Shown here: positions 1-7,855 of the stretch, piece after piece
Layout: each line of letters starts with the position of its first letter
How positions within the stretch are numbered: position 1 is the stretch's first letter
Assembly: GCA_016124535.1 (NCBI GenBank)
Contig: WGNK01000046.1
Span: forward strand, 1-46,231
Length of the DNA stretch: 46,231 nucleotides
Source: Azospirillum sp.
GTDB lineage: Bacteria; Pseudomonadota; Alphaproteobacteria; Azospirillales; Azospirillaceae
Direction: 5' to 3'
Program-made: the position numbers and the translations under genes
The notes under the pieces: model-generated
The model's input: the letters and a program-made list of their open reading frames with translations, nothing else
What the model was told of the DNA's origin: nothing
Databases searched by the model: none

Positions 1-138
1 AAGCCTCAACGGCATCGTCCAGGCCGCAAGGGCCAGAGCCAGGGGATACCGAAATACCGCCACCTTCGCGTGCATCATCTACCTGATCGCAGCACCCCTA
101 CCCGACCTCTTCCCATCCACTTGAGGCGTCGAAGAACC
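1..138 (+). mobile_element. Right end of an ISL3-family-like insertion sequence
   Basis: The first 138 bases look like the 3' end of an insertion sequence. Frame 2 encodes the C-terminus of a DDE transposase, ending at 124. It is followed at once by a stretch whose reverse complement begins GGTTCTTCGACGCCTC, which resembles the terminal inverted repeats of ISL3 elements (GG-TCTTC type). From position 139 the sequence is in-frame PPK2 coding sequence, so the IS boundary falls at about 138. The left end lies outside the window, so the inverted repeat and the expected 8-bp target duplication (candidate TATTTTCA at 139-146) cannot be confirmed. Family assignment comes from the transposase tail and is an inference. 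Confidence 0.7.
2..124 (+). CDS. ISL3-type transposase, C-terminal fragment (cut by window edge)
   Basis: This reading frame is open from the window edge to a TGA at 122-124 and gives 40 residues. The peptide includes NGIVQAARARARGYRNTATF, followed by a hydrophobic IIYLIA stretch. A basic ARARGYR segment followed by a hydrophobic YLIAGKL-like tail is typical of the extreme C-terminus of IS204/IS1001/IS1096/IS1165 (ISL3) transposases. The catalytic DDE residues would lie upstream, outside the window. Whether the element is intact cannot be judged. Confidence 0.7.
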   Translation, partial: SLNGIVQAARARARGYRNTATFACIIYLIAAPLPDLFPST

Positions 139-684
139 TATTTTCAGCGGTATGTGCCGCATCTGCCGGCCGGCGGCGAAATCGTGCTGTTCGACCGCAG
201 CTGGTACAATCGCGCCGGGGTCGAGCGGGTGATGGGGTTCTGTAGCGAAGCCGAGGTCGAAGAATTTTTCCGCACGGTGCCAGAATTTGAGAAAATGCTG
301 GTCCGGTCCGGCATTATCCTGATCAAATATTGGTTTTCGATCACTGACGACGAGCAGCACCTGCGATTTACCATGCGCATCCACGACCCGATCAAGCAGT
401 GGAAGCTGAGCCCGATGGACCTCCAGTCACGGGTACGTTGGGAGCACTACACCAAGGCCAAGGAAGACATGCTGGAGCGCAGCCATATTCCGGAGGCGCG
501 TTGGTGGCTGATCCCGGCGGTCGACAAGAAGTCGGCCCGCCTCAATTGCATCGCCCATCTGCTGAGCCTGATCCCCTATGACGAGGTTCCGAGCGAACCG
601 GTCATCTTGCCGGAGCGGGTGCGCAACCCGGACTACACCCGCGACCCGATTCCCGCGGACATGTTCGTTCCGCGACGCTATTGA
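139..684 (+). pseudogene. ppk2: Polyphosphate kinase 2 (PPK2), 5'-truncated by IS insertion
   Basis: The last 181 residues of a PPK2-family polyphosphate kinase are intact. These enzymes transfer phosphate between polyphosphate and nucleotides. Visible family signatures are YFQRYVPHLPAGGEIVLFDR, the Walker-B/lid segment FDRSWYNRAGVERVMGF and the C-terminal W-x-HY-KAK-DML region. The N-terminal third with the Walker A (P-loop) motif is missing. Directly upstream is the end of an ISL3-type element, so the gene is disrupted here and its 5' half may lie beyond the other end of the IS. A start codon at 70 in this frame lies inside the IS end and would give a junk N-terminus. Without the P-loop the fragment should be inactive. 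Confidence 0.88.
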
Positions 685-715
685 CCGGTCCGGCCCGACC
701 GCGGGCGCCGGCTCC

Positions 716-1759
716 TCAGCGGTCGCCGCGGCCCCGCCACAGGGTGCGGCGAAGCAGAATCACGGTGCCGAGGCCGACCGTCACAATCAGTCCCGAGGCG
801 GCCCAACTGCCCCAGCCGCTGGGGCTGGTGAAGGGCAGGGCGGTGGTATTCATGCCGAAAAAGCCGGTGACGAAGGTCATCGGCAGCATGATTACCGAGA
901 CGATCGACAAGACATAGAGATTGCGGTTGGTCTCCTCGGCGATCTTGGCGGCGTATTCGTCCTGCAGCACGCGGGTGCGCTCCTGGGCCGCGGTGATATC
1001 GCTGACCAGGGCGCCGACTTCGTCGATCACCTGGCGCAGCCCGGACTGTTCGTCATCGCCGACCCATCCGGGCAGGCGATTGGCCAGGCGGCTGATCGCG
1101 TGATATTCGGGCACGATCCGCCGGTGCATCGCAACCGCGCGCCGGCGCAGACTGCTGAGATGCGGGCGCAGGCCGCGGGTCCGCTCGGCCAGCATATCGT
1201 CCTCCGCCTGGTCGATTGCGGCGCGCAGCCGGACCACCTGCTTGCGCGAATCCTCGACGATCTGATCGAATAGCCCGAGGAACAGGTCGGCACAGGAGGA
1301 TGGCACGAAGTCGCCATCGACGGTGCGCCGGAACCGGTCGGTGCATTGCATCGGCCAGCGCCGGACCGTGATCATCATGCTGCGGTCGACCCAGATCACG
1401 ATCAGGCCGGTGGTGTCCTGGGGCTGGTTCGCCTGGTCGAGCACCACGTCGTTGAGGGTGAGCAGGAACCCGCCTGGCGTCGAGACGACATGGTAGTGGG
1501 GATCCGGATCAAGCATCGCTTCGACCGCCGCGCCGGGCAGACCGGCGCCGCCGGTCACCCAGCGGCGTGCCGGCTGCATCGCGAGATTGAGGTGGATCCA
1601 GCGAAATTCGTTCGAGCCGGCGGGCACCGGCGCCTGGCATTCGGCCCAGGACAGCAGGCGGCCGCTCTTGCCGGGGGCGAAGGCATAGCCGACGATCAGC
1701 CCGGCACTGGAGTCGGGCAGAATGGCGCCGGCATCGCGGCGGGGCTGCTGGTTTGCCAT
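716..1759 (-). CDS. zntB: CorA-like zinc/magnesium transporter (ZntB type)
   Basis: A 347-residue member of the CorA metal-ion transporter superfamily. The large N-terminal cytoplasmic domain is followed by two C-terminal membrane helices (about 287-310 and 320-342). The signature GMN triplet follows the first helix, as FFGMNTTALPF. The 'GMNTTALPF' form and the opening W-x-H-L-N-like stretch resemble ZntB more than magnesium-specific CorA. ZntB proteins form pentamers in the inner membrane and move Zn2+. The gene stands alone on the minus strand, and its upstream region holds a 15-bp tandem repeat that may be regulatory. Exact metal preference cannot be told from sequence. Confidence 0.85.
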   Translation of the reverse strand: MANQQPRRDAGAILPDSSAGLIVGYAFAPGKSGRLLSWAECQAPVPAGSNEFRWIHLNLAMQPARRWVTGGAGLPGAAVEAMLDPDPHYHVVSTPGGFLLTLNDVVLDQANQPQDTTGLIVIWVDRSMMITVRRWPMQCTDRFRRTVDGDFVPSSCADLFLGLFDQIVEDSRKQVVRLRAAIDQAEDDMLAERTRGLRPHLSSLRRRAVAMHRRIVPEYHAISRLANRLPGWVGDDEQSGLRQVIDEVGALVSDITAAQERTRVLQDEYAAKIAEETNRNLYVLSIVSVIMLPMTFVTGFFGMNTTALPFTSPSGWGSWAASGLIVTVGLGTVILLRRTLWRGRGDR

Positions 1760-1827
1760 CCAATCCCGTCCTGTCGGAAAGAAGCGGGCGCAGCGGAGCG
1801 ATCGGCGGCACCTCGGCCGGTCGCTGC

Positions 1828-1887
1828 ATCGGTCGTCCGATCGCAGGCTATCCGATTGCCGGCTATCCGAACTAAGGCCATCCGATA
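1828..1887. repeat. 15-bp tandem repeat, four units, upstream of zntB
   Basis: Four consecutive 15-bp units (1828-1842, 1843-1857, 1858-1872, 1873-1887) share the core GGCTATCCGA or a one- to three-base variant: GGTCGTCCGA, GGCTATCCGA, GGCTATCCGA, GGCCATCCGA. The array lies 69-128 bases upstream of the zntB start, in the 210-base gap between zntB and the end of cobI. No open reading frame explains it. Confidence 0.75.
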
Positions 1888-1969
1888 TAAGGCCGGAGTG
1901 TTACATATTTTGGTGAGAAGCCCGAGCGGTTACCGCGGAAACCGTGGTTGCGCCGTCGGGTCGGACAGA

Positions 1970-2695
1970 TCAAGCCGCCAGGCCGCGCCGGTGGACCAGA
2001 ATCATCGAGAAATAGGGCACGGTCTCCGCAGCGACCTCCGCGATCGGTACGATGCGCTGGGTCGCCAGGGTCGCGCGCTCGACATAATGGGAAGAGTCGG
2101 TCAGTTCCAGCCGGTCCAGCACCCGGCGTATTTTGGCGAAGTGGCGGCCGAGCTTGATGATCGCGACCGCATCAGCCGCGGCGAGCCGCGCCTCCAGAAC
2201 GTCTTCCGGCAGCGGTGCCGGCAGCACGGTCAAACTGTCGTTGCGGGCGGCCAGCGGAACCCCCAATGCCGCGGCACAGGCGGTCAAGGACGAGACCCCC
2301 GGCACCACCTCGACCCGATGGCGGTCGGCCAGCCGGGCGAACAGATAGAGGAACGAGCCGTAGAAGAACGGATCGCCTTCGCAGAGCACGGCGACATCGT
2401 GGCCATGGTCGAGATGGTCGGCGATCTGCCGGGCGGCGCGATCATAGATCGCGGCCGCGGGGAAGCGATCGGCGACCATCGGCATGCGGATCTCGATCTC
2501 GTCCTGGCCGCCGGGCAGATGGGAGGCGACGATGGCGCGGGCGAAGCTGTCGCCGCTTTCCGGTGCCGGATAGGCGATCACCGGGGCGGCGCGCAGCAGG
2601 CGCAAGGCCTTCAGCGTGATCAGCTCCGGATCGCCAGGGCCGACGCCCAGGCCATAGGCGGTACCGCGGCGGTTCTGGTCGGGGGCAAGGATCAT
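1970..2695 (-). CDS. cobI: Precorrin-2 C20-methyltransferase
   Basis: CobI uses S-adenosylmethionine to methylate C-20 of precorrin-2, an early step in corrin ring synthesis in the cytoplasm. The 241-residue protein shows the tetrapyrrole methylase features in order: the N-terminal GVGPGDPELITLKA loop, the LCEGDPFFYGSF motif at about 110-130, and VEVVPGVSSLTACAA at about 140-155. The start ATG overlaps the cobL stop (ATGA), so the genes are translationally coupled. It is the last gene of the operon; cobG, cobJ, cobM and the rest are not in the window. Confidence 0.93.
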   Translation of the reverse strand: MILAPDQNRRGTAYGLGVGPGDPELITLKALRLLRAAPVIAYPAPESGDSFARAIVASHLPGGQDEIEIRMPMVADRFPAAAIYDRAARQIADHLDHGHDVAVLCEGDPFFYGSFLYLFARLADRHRVEVVPGVSSLTACAAALGVPLAARNDSLTVLPAPLPEDVLEARLAAADAVAIIKLGRHFAKIRRVLDRLELTDSSHYVERATLATQRIVPIAEVAAETVPYFSMILVHRRGLAA

Positions 2696-3897
2696 GACTT
2701 GGTTGCCGTGTACTGGGTTACCGGGATCAGGGGCCGCCAGGCGAGATGGGGTCCCAGGGGTTCGGCGCGGGCGACCGCAAGCCGGCTCAAGCTGCCGCCG
2801 AACCGGCCGAGGTGGTCGAACAAGACCTGCTCGCCCTCGAGGGTCACGGCATTGGCGACCAGCCGGCCGCCCGGCCGCAGTGCCGCCCAGCAGCGCTCGA
2901 TCAAGCCTGCGCTGCCGAGGCCGCCGCCGATGAACACCGCGTCCGGTTCGGGCAGACCTTCAAGTGCCGCCGGCGCGTTGCCGCCGACGATCGACAGCCC
3001 GGGACAGCCCAGGGCGGAGGCATTTTCGGCGATCAGGGCGATCCGCTGCGGCTTGCTCTCGATCGCCACCGCCCGGCAGCTCCTGTGACTGCGCAGCCAC
3101 TCGATCGCGACCGAACCGCAGCCGGCTCCGACATCCCACAGCCGCTGGTCCGGCCCCGGCGCCAGCATCGCCAGGGTGACCGCCCGCACCTCGCGTTTGG
3201 TCAGCTGGCCATCATGGCGAAAGGCGTCGTCGGGCAAGCCGGCCAAGCGCGGCAGCGCCACGATGCCGGGTTTCGCGATGCAGGTCACCGCCACCGTATT
3301 GAGTGCCGCGGTTGGTCCGGCCGGCCAGGTCGCCGCGATGCCGTCGCGCCGCCGCTCCCTGGCACCGCCGATCCGCTCCAGTACCGTCATCTGGCTGGGG
3401 CCGTAGCCGCGGCGAGTCAACAGGCCGGCGACCGCCGCCGGCCCGCCGCCGTCGCCGGTCAGGATCAACAGTCGCGCCCGCGGCTGGATCCAGGCGTGGA
3501 GCAGCTCCGGCGGGCGTCCATGCAGGGACAGCGTGTCGATCTCGGCCAGGGGCCAGCCCAGACGGCACGCGGCCAGCGAAAACGCCGAGGGCGCCGGCAC
3601 CACCGCCATCTCTTCGGCCGGAACCCGCCGGACCAGGGTATTGCCGATGCCGTAAAGGAAGGGGTCGCCGCTCGCCAGCACGCAAATCGCCTCGCCCCGG
3701 CGGGTCACAATCTCGTCGAGCAGGGGCTCCAGCGGCGATGGCCAGGCGCGACGTTCCCGGCCGTCGGCCGGGACCATGGCCAGATGCCGGGCGCCGCCGA
3801 CCACCACAGTCGCCCGGTCGAGCAAGGCCCGGCCGGCCGGCGACAAGCCTTCGAGCCCGTCTTCGCCGATGCCGACGATACTCAGCCAGGGCGTCAT
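2692..3897 (-). CDS. cobL: Precorrin-6Y C5,15-methyltransferase (decarboxylating), CbiE-CbiT fusion
   Basis: This 401-residue bifunctional enzyme methylates the corrin precursor at C-5 and C-15 and decarboxylates the acetate side chain at C-12. The N-terminal half is a CbiE-type tetrapyrrole methylase (LSIVGIGEDGLEGLSP, then VLASGDPFLYGIGNTL). The C-terminal half from about residue 205 is a CbiT-type Rossmann methyltransferase with the SAM loop LWDVGAGCGSVAIEW. Full fused length is typical of CobL. The start overlaps the cobH stop and the stop overlaps the cobI start. Confidence 0.95.
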   Translation of the reverse strand: MTPWLSIVGIGEDGLEGLSPAGRALLDRATVVVGGARHLAMVPADGRERRAWPSPLEPLLDEIVTRRGEAICVLASGDPFLYGIGNTLVRRVPAEEMAVVPAPSAFSLAACRLGWPLAEIDTLSLHGRPPELLHAWIQPRARLLILTGDGGGPAAVAGLLTRRGYGPSQMTVLERIGGARERRRDGIAATWPAGPTAALNTVAVTCIAKPGIVALPRLAGLPDDAFRHDGQLTKREVRAVTLAMLAPGPDQRLWDVGAGCGSVAIEWLRSHRSCRAVAIESKPQRIALIAENASALGCPGLSIVGGNAPAALEGLPEPDAVFIGGGLGSAGLIERCWAALRPGGRLVANAVTLEGEQVLFDHLGRFGGSLSRLAVARAEPLGPHLAWRPLIPVTQYTATKS

Positions 3898-4562
3898 GGT
3901 CCGCCGGAGCGCGACGGGACGGGCATGCCGGTCGCGTCGCCGATCCCGATCAACAGCGCATTGACCGCCGCCGCCGCCATGGCGCTGCCGCCGCGCCGGC
4001 CGGGCAGGGTCAGATAGGCGACGCCGCGGGGGTCGTCGGCCAGCGCCTGCTTGGATTCGGCGGCGCCGACGAAGCCGACCGGAAAGCCCAGGATCGCCGC
4101 CGGTCGCGCGGCGCCCTGGTCGAGCAGTTCAAGCAGGCGGAACAGGGCGGTCGGTGCATTGCCGATTGCCACCACCGCACCCTCCAGCCAGGGGCGCCAC
4201 AGCTCCAGTGCCGCCGCCGACCGCGTGGTGCCGAGCCGGGCCGCGAGGCCGGGGGTTTCCGCGGCGTCGAGCGTGCAGATCACCGGATTCTCCGCCGGCA
4301 GATGGCGGGCCATGATCCCGGCGGCGACCATCCGGGCATCGACCAGGACCGGCGCACCCGCTGCCAGGGCGGCCCGACCGGCGGCCACCAGGTCGGGCGA
4401 CCAGCGCAGCAGTCCGGCGAGGTCGGTCATGCCGCAGCTATGGATCAGCCGCACCGCGACCTCGGCAATATCGCCGGGCAGGCGCGACAATTCGGCCTCC
4501 TCGGCGATCGTGGCGAAGGAGCGCCGGTAAATCTCCGCCGGATCCCGCAGATAGTCGATCAT
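3894..4562 (-). CDS. cobH: Precorrin-8X methylmutase
   Basis: CobH moves the methyl group from C-11 to C-12 of precorrin-8X to give hydrogenobyrinate. The 222-residue protein has the family layout, with the catalytic histidine in RLIHSCGM (His41), LVDARMVAAGI, AIGNAPTALF and GFPVGFVGAAESK. It overlaps its neighbours by ATGA at both ends (cbiX upstream, cobL downstream), so it is translated in a coupled series. Confidence 0.95.
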   Translation of the reverse strand: MIDYLRDPAEIYRRSFATIAEEAELSRLPGDIAEVAVRLIHSCGMTDLAGLLRWSPDLVAAGRAALAAGAPVLVDARMVAAGIMARHLPAENPVICTLDAAETPGLAARLGTTRSAAALELWRPWLEGAVVAIGNAPTALFRLLELLDQGAARPAAILGFPVGFVGAAESKQALADDPRGVAYLTLPGRRGGSAMAAAAVNALLIGIGDATGMPVPSRSGGP

Positions 4563-5686
4563 CGCGAGCGGTCGCCGCCCGCCGGCTGTGCCTTGAGGGT
4601 ACGCGGTCCCAAGGGGTGGTCGGCGCGCGGATAGGCCGGGTGATGGTGGCCGCCGTGATCGTGGCGGTGTCCGTGGGAATGGCCGTGCCCGTGGTCGTGC
4701 CCGTGCTCGTGGCCATGATTATGGTCATGATCATGGCCGTGGTGGTGGTCATGATCATGATGGGGCTCGTGGTCGTGCGGTGCCGCGGCGCCATTGCCCT
4801 TGACCCCGACACCGATGCCCTCGACATGGTGGTGGTGGCTCTCCTGGGGCAGACCGACCTCGGCCTCGAACCCCAGCACCTGTTCCCGGTACTTGCACAT
4901 CAGGCAGTTCATCGCGGTGCGGCCGTCGACGATCTCGCCGACCCGCTCGACGAAGCTCTCGACCACCAGCGGATGGTCGTTGAGATAGGGCGCCTTGACG
5001 AACTCGATCTCCGGATGACGTGCCGCCACCAGGTCGGTGTGATCGTAGATGCGTTGGACCAGGATGCCGGTGAACAGGAAATAGGGAAACACCACGATCC
5101 GGCGATAGCCCAGCCTTGTTGCGTGTTCCAGCGCCGGCTCGACCAGGGGGAAGGTCACGCCCGAATAGGCGGTCTCGGCCCACCCGAGATCCAGGCCCTC
5201 CCACAGCATCCGGGTCACCTTGGCGACGTTGGAATTGGCATCGGGGTCCGACGAGCCGCGCCCGACCACCACCAGCATCGTCTCGTGGCGCGGCACCGCG
5301 TCGCCGGCTGCCGCCAGCGCCTGCTCGACCCGCGCACCGGCCGCCCGCAGCAGCTTGAGGTCGATGCCCAATTCGCGGCCGTACTGGATCAGCAGTCCCG
5401 GATGCTCCGCCTGATAGCGGTTCAGCACCGAGGGGATGTCGTTCTTGGCGTGGCCGGCCGCGAACAGCATCCCCGGCACCGCCAGCACCCGCGTCACGCC
5501 CTTGGCACGCAGCTTGTCGAGCCCGTCGCGGATGATCGGGGTCGCGAATTCCAGATAGCCCCACTCGACCGCGTCGTAGGCCAGGCGCTGCTGCAGCTGT
5601 CGCGCCAGTGCGTCGAACTCCCGGATCGCATCGGGGTCCCGGCTGCCATGGCCGCAGATCATTACGCCGGTAATTTCGTCATCCAC
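4559..5686 (-). CDS. cbiX: Sirohydrochlorin cobaltochelatase with CxxC motif and His-rich tail
   Basis: CbiX-type chelatase that inserts cobalt into the corrin precursor. Two chelatase repeats are visible; the N-terminal one carries the catalytic motifs CGHGS (His13) and AAGHAKND (His79). After the second repeat comes MNCLMCKYREQ (Cys261, Cys264), the Cys pair that in long CbiX proteins binds an Fe-S cluster. A tail of about 65 residues (284-349) follows with 29 histidines, mostly HD, HG and HE repeats, likely a metal store. I place the start at the GTG at 5686 because GAGGAG lies 7 bases before it; the longer GTG frame (5701) has the ribosome site inside it. The protein is then 375 residues. 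The stop overlaps cobH. Confidence 0.9.
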   Translation of the reverse strand: MDDEITGVMICGHGSRDPDAIREFDALARQLQQRLAYDAVEWGYLEFATPIIRDGLDKLRAKGVTRVLAVPGMLFAAGHAKNDIPSVLNRYQAEHPGLLIQYGRELGIDLKLLRAAGARVEQALAAAGDAVPRHETMLVVVGRGSSDPDANSNVAKVTRMLWEGLDLGWAETAYSGVTFPLVEPALEHATRLGYRRIVVFPYFLFTGILVQRIYDHTDLVAARHPEIEFVKAPYLNDHPLVVESFVERVGEIVDGRTAMNCLMCKYREQVLGFEAEVGLPQESHHHHVEGIGVGVKGNGAAAPHDHEPHHDHDHHHGHDHDHNHGHEHGHDHGHGHSHGHRHDHGGHHHPAYPRADHPLGPRTLKAQPAGGDRSR

Positions 5687-5703
5687 ACTCGTTCTCCTCA
5701 CCC

Positions 5704-5729
5704 AAGGGGGCTCGTCCCCCTTGACCCCC
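5704..5729. repeat. Intra-operon palindromic element, copy 1
   Basis: Hairpin with arms AAGGGGG and CCCCCTT (5704-5722), followed by a C-rich tail TGACCCCCG. It sits 17 bases upstream of the cbiX GTG, in the cbiO-cbiX spacer of the same operon. Two related copies occur at 10671 and 35659, in the same orientation relative to transcription. Confidence 0.6.
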
Positions 5730-5763
5730 GCCCACAGCCGGCGGCCCTTGAAGCCATTATTTT

Positions 5764-6414
5764 TCAGATCAGCCGGCCGTCGCGGAGTTCGACGCGGCGG
5801 TGGGCCAGGCGGTCGAGGAACGCGGCGTCATGGGAGATCAGCACCATCGCTTGGGGCAGCCCTGCCAAAATAGTGATTAGCCGGTCTTCGGTGCCGGCGT
5901 CCAGCCCGTTGCACGGCTCGTCGAGCAGCAGCGCCTCAGGCGCCATCGCCAGCACGGTCGCCAGCGCCACCAGGCGCTTTTCGCCGCCCGAGAGCTGGTA
6001 GGTGATCCGGCGCTCGAACCCCGCCAGGCCCAGCATGGTCAAGGTGTCCGTGACGATGTCCGCCGCCTCGCTGCGGCTCTTTCCCAGGTTGAGCGGGCCG
6101 AAGGCCACATCCTCGGCCACCGTCGGACAGAATAGCTGGTCGTCGGAGTCCTGAAACAGCAGACCGGCGCGGGCGCGCACGGCGCGGAACGCCGCCTCGG
6201 TGCGCCGCGGCGCGCCGAATGCCTCGACCGAACCGGCCTGGGGTCGCAGAAGGCCCAGCATCAGATGCAGCAGCGTGGTCTTGCCGCAGCCGTTGCGCCC
6301 GGTCAGCGCCACCCGTTCGCCGGGTGCCAGGCTGAACTCTGCCCCGCGAAGCACCGGGTGCGACGGATCATAGCCGAAACGGATGCCGGCGAGGTGGAAC
6401 AGCGGCGGTGTCAT
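5764..6414 (-). CDS. cbiO: ECF nickel/cobalt importer ATPase
   Basis: Cytoplasmic ATPase of an energy-coupling-factor importer. The 216 residues contain Walker A GRNGCGKTT, Q-loop LFQDSDDQLF, signature LSGGEKR, Walker B ALLLDEPCNGLD and the switch histidine in LISHDA. The DSDDQLF Q-loop and NGLD D-loop are usual for the CbiO/NikO group. The ATG at 6414 overlaps the cbiQ stop (ATGA) and is preferred to the longer frame. The protein is slightly short for the family, but all catalytic motifs are present. Confidence 0.93.
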   Translation of the reverse strand: MTPPLFHLAGIRFGYDPSHPVLRGAEFSLAPGERVALTGRNGCGKTTLLHLMLGLLRPQAGSVEAFGAPRRTEAAFRAVRARAGLLFQDSDDQLFCPTVAEDVAFGPLNLGKSRSEAADIVTDTLTMLGLAGFERRITYQLSGGEKRLVALATVLAMAPEALLLDEPCNGLDAGTEDRLITILAGLPQAMVLISHDAAFLDRLAHRRVELRDGRLI

Positions 6415-7157
6415 ATCCGGTCGATCCCAATCAGCAGCCCGAGCACAGCCAGCCAGCCGAGGCCGCACCAAAGGTCGCGACGGTTAAAGCGCGCGTGCTC
6501 CGCGACCGGGAAGCGGCCGTCGAAGCCCCGGCATTTCATCGCAATCAGGATGCGCTCGGCCCGGTCGAAGCTGCGCACCAGCAGCATGCCGAACAGATAG
6601 CCGAAGGAGCGCCAGGTATGGCGGTCGCTGCGCGCCCGGAACGCTCGCGCTTTCATCGCCAGACGTAGCGAGCGGTATTCCCGCTCGATCACCGAGATAT
6701 AGCGCACCGTCATCAGCAGCAGCTGAACCAGCTTCGGCGAGACCTGCAGCCCGGCCAGCGCGCGGCCCAGGCTGACCGTCTCCAGCGAGGCGACCAGCGC
6801 GAACAGCGCCAGGATCGCGGCATTGGCCTGCAGCGCGATCAATCCGGCCTGGGCCAACCCCTGGCGGCTGGCGGCCAAGGGGCCTAGCGAAAACGCGATG
6901 TCGCCCGGTGTCGAAAACGGCAGGGTGGCCAGCGCCAGCAGAATGAACCCATCGACATGGAGCAAGCGGTGCAGGGTCCGGTCCAGCGGCAGCCGTGCCA
7001 CGACGACCAGCACCAATGCCGCGGCGTTGGCCAGGGCCGGGGCGAGGAAGCCACGGCTGGAGACCACAACCAGGGCGAAGGACAGCGCGGCCAGCAGCCG
7101 CAGCCGGGCATCCAGGACGTCGAGCAGGCTGTCCGCCGGGACGCTGGCCCCGATCAC
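6411..7157 (-). CDS. cbiQ: ECF nickel/cobalt importer transmembrane coupling protein
   Basis: T component of the ECF importer, joining the substrate-binding membrane protein to the ATPase. It has 248 residues with about five or six membrane helices and the two coupling motifs that contact the ATPase, AMKARAF (about residue 170) and AMKCRGFDGRF (about 208). The start overlaps the nikL stop and the end overlaps the cbiO start, each by ATGA. Confidence 0.92.
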   Translation of the reverse strand: MIGASVPADSLLDVLDARLRLLAALSFALVVVSSRGFLAPALANAAALVLVVVARLPLDRTLHRLLHVDGFILLALATLPFSTPGDIAFSLGPLAASRQGLAQAGLIALQANAAILALFALVASLETVSLGRALAGLQVSPKLVQLLLMTVRYISVIEREYRSLRLAMKARAFRARSDRHTWRSFGYLFGMLLVRSFDRAERILIAMKCRGFDGRFPVAEHARFNRRDLWCGLGWLAVLGLLIGIDRI

Positions 7158-7855
7158 GACGGCGGTCCGCTTGGCCGCCGCCGGCCCAGCCAGAAGCAGA
7201 GTCCGCCAAACAGCCCGGTGATCATGCCGATGCCGCCCAGGATGTCGCTCACCCGGACCCGCTCGTGATATTGGTCGAGCGCCTGTCGCAACGGCACGAC
7301 CTGGCGGGCGATGGCGCGGTCGATCATCCCTTCGAGCTCGGTTGCCGCCGGCGCCGTCGTCGCCACCGCTGCCGGCGTCGGGGCGGCGGCCAGAGCCTGA
7401 CCGGCGGTCGGAAGCCGACCGAGCGACCCAGGCAATTCGGCGGCCGACACCGTGAATTCGGCACGGTGGCCGTCGCCGCCATCGACCACGATGCGGTGGT
7501 CGACCCGGCGCGCAGCACTGAAGCCGAACCCGCCGGTCGCGTCGGTTGCCAGGGTGACCAGCCGCTCGCCGGCCGGATCGAACACCTCGATCGCGGCGCC
7601 GACCGCCCGGCCGCCGCCGGGGAAATAGGCATAGCCCTCGATGCGCGTGCCGGAAGCCGCGGCGAAAACCTTCAGCTTGTGGGCCTCTGCGGGAAGGGCC
7701 GCGAGCAATACGGCCGCGAAAAGGGGAGCGGCGAAAAGGAGGGCGGTGGCCTGGCTTGGAAATACCCGCCAGAATAGCCCGGCTCGGCTTGCCGAAGCGG
7801 CACGACGGGGCTCGCGTGAGGATCGGGCGTTCGACGCTCGGCGCCGATCAATCAT
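7154..7855 (-). CDS. nikL: NikL/CbiL-like accessory membrane protein of the ECF metal importer
   Basis: A 233-residue protein with a hydrophobic export signal (about 40-58, ending ALPAEA just before HKLKVFA), an extracytoplasmic carboxypeptidase-regulatory-like beta domain (GYAYFPGGGRAVGAAIEV, DATGGFGFS), an Ala/Thr-rich linker, a short helical region and a C-terminal membrane helix followed by WLGRRRP. This layout is that of NikL, found next to NikM/Q/O in nickel importers in place of the CbiN of cobalt importers. I choose the ATG at 7855, which overlaps the cbiM stop. A longer frame reaches into cbiM and is unlikely. Confidence 0.8.
   Translation of the reverse strand: MIDRRRASNARSSREPRRAASASRAGLFWRVFPSQATALLFAAPLFAAVLLAALPAEAHKLKVFAAASGTRIEGYAYFPGGGRAVGAAIEVFDPAGERLVTLATDATGGFGFSAARRVDHRIVVDGGDGHRAEFTVSAAELPGSLGRLPTAGQALAAAPTPAAVATTAPAATELEGMIDRAIARQVVPLRQALDQYHERVRVSDILGGIGMITGLFGGLCFWLGRRRPSGPPS

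Noticed and set aside
1346..3088. Long open frame on the plus strand (580 codons) over zntB and the cob genes.
   Set aside because: It is antisense to recognised genes, has no family features and is the usual by-product of GC-rich codon use. The same holds for long plus-strand frames at 2746-4017, 4616-6001 and 33381-35048.
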